A DNA stretch of 64,000 nucleotides from CAWEBF01 sp963807235 (GTDB taxonomy: Bacteria; Acidobacteriota; Vicinamibacteria; Vicinamibacterales; UBA2999). Position 1 is the first letter of the stretch. Every line of letters starts with the position of its first letter. The stretch covers positions 86,371 through 150,370 of the forward strand of contig CAWEBF010000019.1 in the NCBI GenBank assembly GCA_963807235.1, in the 5' to 3' direction. The position numbers and the translations under genes were made by a program. The notes under the pieces were generated by a model, which saw nothing but the letters and a program-made list of their open reading frames with translations, did no database searches and was not told the DNA's origin. Below, piece after piece: positions 8,964 through 16,504 of this stretch.

Positions 8964-10484
8964 TCAGTTGAGGTGCTGCCGGAGAAAGGCCACCGCACGC
9001 GGCCATGCGTCGGCCGTGGCCTCTCCATTGCGCCCTTCCGCCTGGTAGAGCAGGAACGCATGTGTCGCGCCGGGGTAGATGCGGTATTCGAACTGCTTGC
9101 CGAGCCGCTTCATCGTCTCGGCGGTCGGCTTCACGCCTTCGGTGATGCGTCCGTCGTCCTCGCCGTACAGGCCGAGAACCGGGGCGTTGATCTTCGCCAT
9201 GATCGACTCGTCCGGCGAGCCGCCATAGAACACAACGGCGGCGTTCACCTCAGGTGCCTCTCCCGCAAAGCGGAAGCTCCAGACTCCACCGGCGCAGAAG
9301 CCGATCGTCCCGGTCTTGCCGTTGGCGCGGGCCAGCTTGCGCCCGTACTCCCACGCGGCCTTGTACCTTCGCACCGTTTCGTCCGGCGTAAGCCTGCCGG
9401 CAGCGGCCCGCATCGCTTCATCCGGGTAGCGGAATGCGTCGCGCCCGCCGCCATTGGGACCGAAGCCGGAGAAGAGATCCGGCGCTATGGCGATGAAGCC
9501 GTGATGCGCAAGCTGGTGGGCGACGGCCCGCATCGGGATGTCCATACCCGTTCCGTGCTGCATGATTAGAACGACGGGGGCCGGGCCGTTTCCTTCCGGG
9601 TAATGCACCCACGTGCGCATATTGACGCCGCCCACCGGGATGTCTGCCCAATGATTCGGAAGCGTCGAGCGGGCGACCGTCGAGGGGGCGGTCCAGACGC
9701 TCGCCACGAGATCCGGATCGCGCTCCGCCAGGCCGCCGCGGCCGGCGGGCGCAGGGCCGGCGCCGCGGGCCTGGGCCTGAAAGGCCGCAGGGCCATGACC
9801 GGCATGGTTCGGGTGGAGCAGCGGCCGATGCGCAGTCTCCTCGAGCGACTCCGCAGCAAACTTCAGCGCGTCGGACAGTCCTGCATCGCTCATCGCATAA
9901 CTGGCAGCCAGCGGCACGGCGCCGTCAACGGTCACCTCGATGCGCGACAGCGCGGGGCGCAGTCGCAGGGCGGCCGCCCGGCCATTGGCGGACGGCAACA
10001 TCACGGCGCGCGCCCGCACGGCGCGTTCGCGACGCGCGATTTCCACCGGACCGAGGCGCTCGAGCGCCGCGCGAATCGCGTCTGTTCGACCACCGAAGGC
10101 GTACGTGTCGCCGCCACCGGGCGCCTCCCCCGCAAGAACGTCGGGTACGGCGGCGATAAACCCGGCGGCCGCTGCTCGATCGCCGACGGCGCGCACCCAG
10201 TCGCTCGCGCCCTCCCGGTCGGCGCTCACCATCATCACGGGCGCCTTGTCGAGTCGACGGGGGTAGACCACGAACGCATTCGTCCAGCGGGGACCGGACT
10301 TTGCGTACAGCCATTCGGTGAATCTCGAAGTGCTGTTCAGGATGGATCGCGCCTGCTTCGGCGCCGGAAGCACGCCTGTGATGTTCGCGATCACAGATTC
10401 GCGCCTGGCGACGAGCGGCGAGTTGGCCGTCACGACCACGGCTGCGCCCAGAAGAACGAGCAGCACGTCGGTACGTCGGATCAT
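8964..10484 (-). CDS. Two-domain dienelactone-hydrolase-like protein DLH-b
   Basis: Paralogue of DLH-a, 506 residues, with the same layout: signal peptide, degenerate N-terminal DLH half (TEWLYAKSGPRW...VVYPRRLDKAPVMMV), linker, and an active C-terminal DLH domain. The triad is readable as Cys in GFCAGG, Asp in GEDDGRI, and His in ATHAFL. AAAGGGAA precedes the ATG. The gene starts 58 bp after the end of MBL-2 and ends 12 bp before DLH-a. Together these two hydrolases split the B2-MBL-2 pair from A1. It is probably a periplasmic or exported esterase/lactone hydrolase. Confidence 0.8.
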   Translation of the reverse strand: MIRRTDVLLVLLGAAVVVTANSPLVARRESVIANITGVLPAPKQARSILNSTSRFTEWLYAKSGPRWTNAFVVYPRRLDKAPVMMVSADREGASDWVRAVGDRAAAAGFIAAVPDVLAGEAPGGGDTYAFGGRTDAIRAALERLGPVEIARRERAVRARAVMLPSANGRAAALRLRPALSRIEVTVDGAVPLAASYAMSDAGLSDALKFAAESLEETAHRPLLHPNHAGHGPAAFQAQARGAGPAPAGRGGLAERDPDLVASVWTAPSTVARSTLPNHWADIPVGGVNMRTWVHYPEGNGPAPVVLIMQHGTGMDIPMRAVAHQLAHHGFIAIAPDLFSGFGPNGGGRDAFRYPDEAMRAAAGRLTPDETVRRYKAAWEYGRKLARANGKTGTIGFCAGGVWSFRFAGEAPEVNAAVVFYGGSPDESIMAKINAPVLGLYGEDDGRITEGVKPTAETMKRLGKQFEYRIYPGATHAFLLYQAEGRNGEATADAWPRAVAFLRQHLN

Positions 10485-10542
10485 TGCGTTCCCTTTTCAG
10501 TTGATGCTGTGGCTGTCAATCGGTCCAAACGCCTGAAGAGCA

Positions 10543-11562
10543 TTAACGAGCGCCGCGGTCCCCGTCCCTGGAACTGGACGCGGCTGGCACGGGGCCGGCC
10601 ATGATCGACTCCACCAACTGTTCACCGGTCCATCCAGCAATGGCGTATCGACGGTCGTAGTCGAACGTCACCTTCGCCGCCTTTATCTGGTCGAGCGTGC
10701 GTCCCTTCGTGACCAGGTCGCGAACGCGGTCCCGGATGATCACGAGCATGTCCCGGTACTCGACGACGTCGGCTTCGTCGCAGACACGACCGTGACCCGG
10801 GATGATGTAGGTGCCGCCCTCCTGTTTGTCGCGGGGAACCGCGAGATCGACGATGTGGTTGAGCGCGCGGATGATGCCGTCAACCGTCCCGCCCGCCCGG
10901 GGGTTTACACGCGGGTACGCGATCGTCGAGAAGATGTCGCCGGTGCTGATGACGTCCGAGCGACGGAAGAACACGATGCTGTCGCCGTCGCTGTGCGCGG
11001 CGGCCTCGTGGAAGAGTTGGATGGCCTCGCCGTTGAACAGTTCGTGCTGGTTCGTGAAGTAGGTCTCGGTGGGAAGCCTCTTGAAGGGAACCGCGGGGCC
11101 GCCGCGCGCTCCGCTCAGCGTCGTCAGCACATTTTCGTGGGCAATGATCGTCGCTCCCGCCGATTGATCCGCCAGCAGGAATCCAGCACCAGCCGCGCGT
11201 CCACCATAGGGGCGGCCGGATTGCGCCAGCCCCTCGTTGCCGCCGGTGTGTGCGACGTCTGCGTGTGTGTTGATGATGAAGCGGATCGGCCTCGATGAAA
11301 TGCGCCGGATCGCGGCGAGGGCGCGCTCGTTGGCGTCGCCGCGGCCGCTGTCAACCAGCACGACGGCGTCGGCGCTGGCCTGGACGGTGATGTTCGGGGT
11401 TGCTCCGCCGAGCCCCTCCGGTCCGATGAGCACCGACACGTTGCCCTGGACCGGAAACGCGTTGAAATCGGCGACCTGCTGAGACTGCGCGGCGAGCTCG
11501 GGCCGCAACAGTGACGCGAGGACGCAAACGGCCGCGATCACGAGCCGCACTGAGAGACTCAT
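10543..11562 (-). CDS. Cassette MBL-2: secreted MBL-fold protein with altered metal site
   Basis: A 339-residue exported MBL-fold protein with a signal peptide ending near ELAAQ. The zinc motif reads NTHADVAHTGGN: the first and last His remain, the middle His is Asp and the Asp is Ala. The downstream ligands AAHSDGD, STGD and PGHGR are present. Its ATG overlaps the stop of B2 by 4 bp (ATGA), which implies translational coupling. Sequence typical of all cassette MBLs follows: GEAIQLFH, FFRRSDVISTGD, GGT...PGHGR, DEADVVEYRDM. Residual mononuclear metal binding is possible. Function unknown. Confidence 0.8.
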   Translation of the reverse strand: MSLSVRLVIAAVCVLASLLRPELAAQSQQVADFNAFPVQGNVSVLIGPEGLGGATPNITVQASADAVVLVDSGRGDANERALAAIRRISSRPIRFIINTHADVAHTGGNEGLAQSGRPYGGRAAGAGFLLADQSAGATIIAHENVLTTLSGARGGPAVPFKRLPTETYFTNQHELFNGEAIQLFHEAAAHSDGDSIVFFRRSDVISTGDIFSTIAYPRVNPRAGGTVDGIIRALNHIVDLAVPRDKQEGGTYIIPGHGRVCDEADVVEYRDMLVIIRDRVRDLVTKGRTLDQIKAAKVTFDYDRRYAIAGWTGEQLVESIMAGPVPAASSSRDGDRGAR

Positions 11563-12398
11563 CGCTGCTTCACCAGCAGTCCCGCGAACTCCGGATATGC
11601 CGTCTCCGCGCCGCCGCGGAGCGCTAAAGGTGGAACGCCGAACTTGGCGGCACTATCGAGTGTTGGATTGGTGCCTGGCAAATAGTGCGGCACGGTGTGC
11701 GCCTCGCGATCGATCTCGACTGCCGGACGACACGGATAGGCGTTGAGCTCCTGGTTGGGCGCCGCGGCGAAGTTCCGGGTGCGAACGAACGGCTCGGTCA
11801 GGTACACGGGATCGGTGATGATCGTCGTGATTGTCAGCACGTTGCCGTGGCGCGCGTAGTACTCCACGACAGTCGCCGCGTCGCTGCGCGGAACGCCGTT
11901 ACGTTCGAGGTAGGCCATCTTGAGGTGCGTGGTCGTCACCTTGAGCGCGGTACCAATCCACTCGCCCGTGGAAAAGCCCTGCCACGTGTGCGGAGCCCAC
12001 GTCGGCGGATGCGGCCGGCCATCCATCCAGATCGTGCGCTCCTGGGCCTGCCATTCATTGTGCTGACCGAAGGCCTCGAGTTCCTGTGACGGGCCATCCT
12101 TGACCTTCCAGATCCGCATGTTGCCAAACGTATAGGCCATGTCCATCGGGAACGGGATGCATTGCCGCTCGGGCATGGCGTAAACCGACGCGTTCCAGCT
12201 TTCCGCCTTCGTGCGCGCCTCCGCGTTGATCGGCAGGCCTTGAAACTCGCCCGGCAGCTGGCCAGGGCCGCGCCACGGTTGGTCCTCGTGCATACGCAGG
12301 GCCCATTCGCCGGTCAAGTCGACCTGTGCGCGGGCCACCCCGCTCATTCCAAGAAAAGCGACGGCTGATAGCGCGAATGAAAGGGCTTGCGCACGCAT
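11559..12398 (-). CDS. Secreted family B protein B2
   Basis: Exported protein of 279 residues. AGGAG lies 6 bp before the ATG at 12398, and the signal peptide ends at ARAQ. Family B motifs are all present: DLTGEWALRMHEDQPWRGPGQ, QGLPINAEARTKA, PERQCIPFPM, IWMDGRPHPPTWAPHTWQG, FSTGEWIGTALKVTTTHLK, YLERNGVPRSDAAT, TDPVYLTEPF, and a C-terminal GGAETAYPEF. It starts 51 bp after A2 and overlaps MBL-2 by 4 bp, making it the first gene of cassette ii. No enzymatic motif recognised. Confidence 0.78.
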   Translation of the reverse strand: MRAQALSFALSAVAFLGMSGVARAQVDLTGEWALRMHEDQPWRGPGQLPGEFQGLPINAEARTKAESWNASVYAMPERQCIPFPMDMAYTFGNMRIWKVKDGPSQELEAFGQHNEWQAQERTIWMDGRPHPPTWAPHTWQGFSTGEWIGTALKVTTTHLKMAYLERNGVPRSDAATVVEYYARHGNVLTITTIITDPVYLTEPFVRTRNFAAAPNQELNAYPCRPAVEIDREAHTVPHYLPGTNPTLDSAAKFGVPPLALRGGAETAYPEFAGLLVKQR

Positions 12399-12449
12399 CC
12401 TAGAACTCCTGTGATCGACGGGTTGGCTCTGAGCGCCCAGGGGGCTTCG

Positions 12450-13226
12450 CTACACTGGCTTACAGGCCTTCGGATTCCATTTCGACGAATCCGGCTCACG
12501 ACGGAAGTGCGAGCTGGTCACGAACCGTCCGAGCAGGTACTCGGGGTCGACCACCTGCGTCGTCACGGCGAACCACTCCGATCCACCGGGAGCCGGAAAC
12601 CGGTCGAAATACTCGGTGACAGTCGCGCGCGGGCTATACGGAACACCGTTGCGGCGCAGCCACCCGCCAGTCGTGTTCGTCGTTTCCACCTTCAACGAGC
12701 CGCCCGGGGGCGGTGGTCCGCCTCCAAAGGCAATCCCGAGCATCGCGTTACCTGGCCGCAGCGTGCGCTGCCACTCTGCGACGGAATGTCCCTGAAGAGA
12801 AGGCGCGCCGGTGGGCACGCGCCTGTCGAAGTGCAGCCGCCGCGTCTGCTGCCCGTTGTCGGCCTCGATCTGGAGCGTTGCCGCGTCGGCCCACGAAATC
12901 CGCAGCCGGGTTGGCAACCGCATCAGCGCCGCGGCTCCGAACGCCTTGCATGATCCGTCGGTCGTCGGGTCCCAGGCCATGGCGATCTGACGCCCGGCGG
13001 GATTGAGCGGGATACCGGGGAAGTCGCCGCGCGGGGCGGTGACCATCCGCCATCGCCAGTCCTCGTTGACGATCGACACCCACACGCCGGTCAGGTCGAT
13101 CGGGGCGGAGGCTTGCGGGGTCGGGGGAGGTTCCGCAGCACCCGGCGGCAGCTGTTGTGCTGGCAGCTTTGCGCTCCACACCACGACGCCGATCGCGACC
13201 AGCAGCAGACTCAGCCTCCCCGACAT
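12450..13226 (-). CDS. Secreted family A protein A2
   Basis: Exported protein of about 258 residues and a clean representative of family A: signal peptide to PAQQ, Pro-rich linker, DLTGVWVSIVNEDWRWRM, APRGDFPGIPLNPAGR, CKAFGAAALMRLP, RLRISWAD, GGSLKVETTN, WLRRNGVPYSPRATVTEYF, VDPEYL, and K..P..C near the end. The ATG shares one base with the stop of MBL-3 (TGATG), so the two are almost certainly translationally coupled; a GTG one codon earlier is possible. It is the third gene of cassette i (B3, MBL-3, A2). The function is unknown. Confidence 0.78.
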   Translation of the reverse strand: MSGRLSLLLVAIGVVVWSAKLPAQQLPPGAAEPPPTPQASAPIDLTGVWVSIVNEDWRWRMVTAPRGDFPGIPLNPAGRQIAMAWDPTTDGSCKAFGAAALMRLPTRLRISWADAATLQIEADNGQQTRRLHFDRRVPTGAPSLQGHSVAEWQRTLRPGNAMLGIAFGGGPPPPGGSLKVETTNTTGGWLRRNGVPYSPRATVTEYFDRFPAPGGSEWFAVTTQVVDPEYLLGRFVTSSHFRREPDSSKWNPKACKPV

Positions 13227-14239
13227 CACTTGCCTTCCAGCGTTCGATACACCGCCTCGACGAACCGCTCGGTTGTCCAGAAGCCGGACGTCGCGCCGTA
13301 CCGGCCGTCGTAGTCCGAGGTAGGGCCTGCACCCTTGATCTGCTGAAGCGTCATCCTTTTTTTCATCATCTGCTGCACGCGATTGCGAATGACTGTGACC
13401 ATGTCGCGGTACTCGACCACATCGGCCTCGTCGGCAATGCGCCCATGGCCCGGAATGACCATCGTGCCTCCCTCCTGCTTGTCGCGCGGCACGGTGGTGT
13501 CGAGGATCCGGTTCAACCCGGCAATGATGCCGTTGATGGTGCCGCCGCGAGCGGTGTCGATGACGGGATAGCTGGTATTGACATAGAGATCGCCCGTGGC
13601 GATGACGTCGGACTTGCGGAAGAACACCATCACGTCGCCATCGGTATGCGCGAAAGGCTGGTGAGTCAGCCGGATCGCCTCGCCGTTGAAGAAGACCTCG
13701 TCCTGGTCGCCGAAGAACGTCTGGGAGGGCAGCGCCGCGGCGGGCGTCGCGGGCGCGCCATCGCCCCCCGTGCTCAGCCGGTTCGCCACGTTCTCGTGAG
13801 CGATGATCTCCGCCCCCTCGTTGCCAGAGAGGTCGGTGGCGACATTGCCGGCGACGATCGCCTTGCCCGCGCGCCGGAACCGCTCGTTGCCGCCGACGTG
13901 ATCGGGATGGACGTGCGTGTTGATCACATAGCGAATCGGCTTGTTGCCGCTGATGCGCGCGATCTCGGCCAGCAGCTTGTCCGCCATCTGCGCGAACTGG
14001 GTGTCGACCACCAAGACGCCGTCGTCGCCAAACTGGACCGTCACGTTCCCGCCGGCGCCGGCAAGCATGTAGACGTTGGCCTGGACCTTGAACGCCCGGA
14101 CCGTGATGGCGTCGAAATTCGGCTGCGCGCCAGCGGTCGGCGGGGTCTGCGTCTGCTGCGCGACCAGCATGCCGGAGACCGCCAGCACGGCCGTCGTCGC
14201 GATCAGGATCATGCGAGGCTCGGAAGCACGAACGTTCAT
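13226..14239 (-). CDS. Cassette MBL-3: secreted metallo-beta-lactamase-fold hydrolase, complete metal site
   Basis: A 337-residue exported MBL-fold protein and the only cassette MBL that keeps every metal ligand: NTHVHPDHVGGN, FAHTDGD, IATGD and IPGHGR. It should bind two metals and be a hydrolase. Its start directly follows the stop of B3 and its stop overlaps the start of A2, fixing the order B3-MBL-3-A2. Features shared with the degenerate paralogues are the FFRKSDV strand, PVIDTARGGTINGIIAGLNRI, and the C-terminal helix SDYDGRYG...ERFVEAVYRTL. The substrate is unknown; this group is not a typical antibiotic-resistance lactamase. Confidence 0.82.
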   Translation of the reverse strand: MNVRASEPRMILIATTAVLAVSGMLVAQQTQTPPTAGAQPNFDAITVRAFKVQANVYMLAGAGGNVTVQFGDDGVLVVDTQFAQMADKLLAEIARISGNKPIRYVINTHVHPDHVGGNERFRRAGKAIVAGNVATDLSGNEGAEIIAHENVANRLSTGGDGAPATPAAALPSQTFFGDQDEVFFNGEAIRLTHQPFAHTDGDVMVFFRKSDVIATGDLYVNTSYPVIDTARGGTINGIIAGLNRILDTTVPRDKQEGGTMVIPGHGRIADEADVVEYRDMVTVIRNRVQQMMKKRMTLQQIKGAGPTSDYDGRYGATSGFWTTERFVEAVYRTLEGK

Positions 14240-15217
14240 CTAGCGCCCCCGTCCCGGGGTGGCGGCCGGACCTGCGCCGCGCCCTCTGCCGGGGCCGCCG
14301 CCGCGGCCCGCCGGCGGCGCTGGCGGCGGCCCGAAGCCGCCGTTCGGATCGCCAACCGGTTCGAGCAGCGGCAGTGAGGGCAGCTTCGCCATGAACTCCG
14401 GCAACGCTGTGTGCGCACCGCCAGCCGCCGCTTCCTCCGGCAGCTTGTGTTTCTGCGCGAACTCGCGCGTCGCCGCTACATCGTCGATGCCGTGGTGCGG
14501 CACGTCGCCGGCCGCGCGCGGCACTTCAACCGCGGGCCGGCAGGGGTACGGCTCGACTTTTCCGTTTGCTGCCACAGCGTAGCCAGTCGTCTTGACGATC
14601 GGCTCTGAGAGATAGGTCGGATCCTCGATCATCATCACGTGCGTCAGCAGGTCGCCGTGACGGAAGAAGCGCTCGGTCATCGTGGCCGCGTCGCTCAAAG
14701 GTACCCCGTTGCGCCGCACCCAGCCCGCCTTGAGGTGCGTGGTCCGCACCACCAGCACGTCCCCCTCGAACCTCCCGGTCGAAAAGCCCTGCCATGTGTG
14801 CGGCTCGAGCTCAGATGGATGCGACCGCCCGTCCATCCAGATGTCGCGCTGCTGCTCCTGCCACGTGATGAACGTCCTGATGCGCGCGAGCTGCTGCGTC
14901 TGCGGGTCGAGCTCCTCCCAGATGCGAAGGACGCCGATGCCGCGGATCCCGTAGGTCGAGGGGTGCGGCTTGCATTGATGCTCGGGCAGCGTGAGGAGTG
15001 ACGCCTCCCAGGTGTTCGCGCGCTTTCGCGCTGCGTCCGTAAGCGGCAAGCCAGCGTAGTCGCCGACATCCGGCCCCGGCAAACGCTCGAGAAAGTCCTC
15101 GTCGAACAGCGGTGCCCAATACCCGACCAGATTCATTTGAGCGAAGGCAGGCGATGGCGCCAACATGATGACGGCGATGGCGATCCCGGCGCCGAGAGCG
15201 CGTGGCGAGTAGGTCAT
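14240..15217 (-). CDS. Secreted family B protein B3
   Basis: Exported 325-residue protein with a signal peptide to AFAQ. Motifs: NLVGYWAPLFDEDFLERLPGPD, AGLPLTDAARKRANTW, PEHQCKPHP, DIWMDGRSHPSELEPHTWQG, FSTGRFEGDVLVVRTTHLK, WVRRNGVPLSDAATMTE, and EDPTYLSEP. The C-terminus ends in a Gly/Arg/Pro low-complexity tail of about 45 residues, unusual for a periplasmic protein but common in secreted proteins of this window. It starts 4 bp after the MBL-4 stop and abuts MBL-3. It therefore belongs to the operon driven from the 16173-16233 promoter. Confidence 0.78.
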   Translation of the reverse strand: MTYSPRALGAGIAIAVIMLAPSPAFAQMNLVGYWAPLFDEDFLERLPGPDVGDYAGLPLTDAARKRANTWEASLLTLPEHQCKPHPSTYGIRGIGVLRIWEELDPQTQQLARIRTFITWQEQQRDIWMDGRSHPSELEPHTWQGFSTGRFEGDVLVVRTTHLKAGWVRRNGVPLSDAATMTERFFRHGDLLTHVMMIEDPTYLSEPIVKTTGYAVAANGKVEPYPCRPAVEVPRAAGDVPHHGIDDVAATREFAQKHKLPEEAAAGGAHTALPEFMAKLPSLPLLEPVGDPNGGFGPPPAPPAGRGGGPGRGRGAGPAATPGRGR

Positions 15218-15221
15218 GGCA

Positions 15222-16073
15222 TCACCGCAGCTCGACGAGCAGGCCGTCGAGTAGACCGGGGAAGATCAGCTGCGCCCCCTGGAACTCTGACTTGAGGACC
15301 GCGGTGATCTCGTCCCTGGTTTTCTTCTGCACGAGCATCTCGTGCACGCGGGTGCTCAGCGCCAGGGTGCTGTCGCGAAACTTGCGCAGCTCGGCCTTCG
15401 TCGTCGCGTCTCCGTGGCCCGGAACAACCGTATCGAAGTCGAGCTGCAGTGCGCGATCGAGCGTCGCGGTCCAGTCCTTCGCGCTACCGCCGCCTTGATA
15501 GTCGATGAGCTGCGGCGTTGCTGGACCAAAGGTGAACGCGTCTCCCGCAACCAGCGTCCGCTGTGCCGGGAAGTAGACGAACACGTCGCCCCCGGTGTGC
15601 GCGCGGCCGAAGTAGTACAGCTCGGTGCCTTTGCCGCCAAGGTGGATGAGCGCACGGTCAACGAAGGTCACGCTCGGCTGGCCGGGCTGCTTCGCGTCCA
15701 CCATATAGCGGCGCGCCTGCTCGGACGAGATGATCTGAGCCCCGGCCATCTGCAGCCGCGTGTTTCCACCGGAATGATCAGGATGGTGGTGAGTGTTGAC
15801 GACATACCGCACGGGCTGGTTGGTCACCGTCTTGAGGAGCGCCAGAATGTTTGGCGCATCCTGCTCGAACTTGTCGTCCACGAGCACGACGCCCTCGCTG
15901 GTGATGAGCGCGGTGCTGTTGCCAGGCACAACTTCGTTGCGGATGACGAAGAGGTCGTCCTTGAGCTTGACGATGTTCAGCTTGGCGGGCTGACTTCCGA
16001 ATTGCTGTCCGTGCACATAGGCCGCAACGGACAAGAGCGCCATCATTCCAGCGAGCGCGACGCGTCGTTTCAT
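15222..16073 (-). CDS. MBL-4: exported MBL-fold hydrolase, complete metal site
   Basis: A 283-residue protein starting at MKRRVALAGMMAL (GGAGAG upstream) with a signal peptide to VHGQ. All ligands are present: NTHHHPDHSGGN, RAHTGGD, VAGD and PGHGD. It belongs to the broad cyclase/quinoprotein-relay type of MBL proteins and differs from the cassette MBLs, lacking the GEAIQL and SDV blocks. It is the first gene after the composite promoter at 16173-16233 and leads into cassette i, so it may supply catalytic activity to that operon. Substrate unknown. Confidence 0.8.
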   Translation of the reverse strand: MKRRVALAGMMALLSVAAYVHGQQFGSQPAKLNIVKLKDDLFVIRNEVVPGNSTALITSEGVVLVDDKFEQDAPNILALLKTVTNQPVRYVVNTHHHPDHSGGNTRLQMAGAQIISSEQARRYMVDAKQPGQPSVTFVDRALIHLGGKGTELYYFGRAHTGGDVFVYFPAQRTLVAGDAFTFGPATPQLIDYQGGGSAKDWTATLDRALQLDFDTVVPGHGDATTKAELRKFRDSTLALSTRVHEMLVQKKTRDEITAVLKSEFQGAQLIFPGLLDGLLVELR

Positions 16074-16172
16074 GTAGAAATCTCTCCAGTTCACCCGGGT
16101 TCGCCTCTTCCTCACCCGCGGGCGATCGCTGATCGGATACACGGTCTGCGATCCTTAATAGTTTCCTAATTG

Positions 16173-16233
16173 GCAAGAATAGATATCTATCTTGTGTACA
16201 GGTAAACTACACGGCGTTCGTCTTTCTTGTCAA
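16173..16233 (-). promoter_or_regulatory. Composite promoter/operator, copy 2 of 3
   Basis: Minus strand: TTGACA (16228-16233), 14 bp, CGTGTAGTTTAC (16202-16213, including a -10-like TAGTTT), 21 bp, ATTCTTGC (16173-16180). The blocks and spacing match the copies at 1975-2035 and 43817-43877. In this copy the 21-bp spacer region also includes the perfect palindrome ATAGATATCTAT (16179-16190). It would drive MBL-4, B3, MBL-3, A2 and probably the genes beyond. Confidence 0.72.
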
Positions 16234-16399
16234 CGAGCGGCACCGCGGCTCCGCTTGTCGTGTTGAAGGTTTCAAGTCTCAACGGCGAGGCGCGGGAGCG
16301 GCCGATGGCGCGCGGCGCGCATAGCCACGCCCGACGCTGGCTAGGCGCCTATGGCTGTTGGTGGCTCTGCACTATTGTGGCCGAGCAGTTGCGACTATC

Positions 16400-16487
16400 C
16401 GGCGAGAGCGGGCGCCACGGTGGTCAGAAGCCTAGGCACAACACACGACCGAAGGCTGTACTTCAGCCGTGGCGCCCGTTCTCGCCG
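16400..16487. repeat. Large inverted repeat (21-bp arms, 1 mismatch), possible terminator
   Basis: The arms at 16400-16420 and 16467-16487 are reverse complements at 20 of 21 positions and enclose a 46-nt loop that contains further short self-complementarity. The element lies 17 bp downstream of the receptor 1 stop codon and ends the gap before MBL-4. It may be a structured terminator or a REP-like element. There is no T-tract. The rest of the gap 16234-16504 shows no gene. Confidence 0.55.
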
Positions 16488-16504
16488 AACAATCAACGCA
16501 GCGG

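Noticed and set aside
13157..14377. A 406-codon plus-strand frame
   Set aside because: Antisense shadow of A2 and MBL-3. The residue content mirrors the codon bias of the opposite strand and there is no ribosome site.
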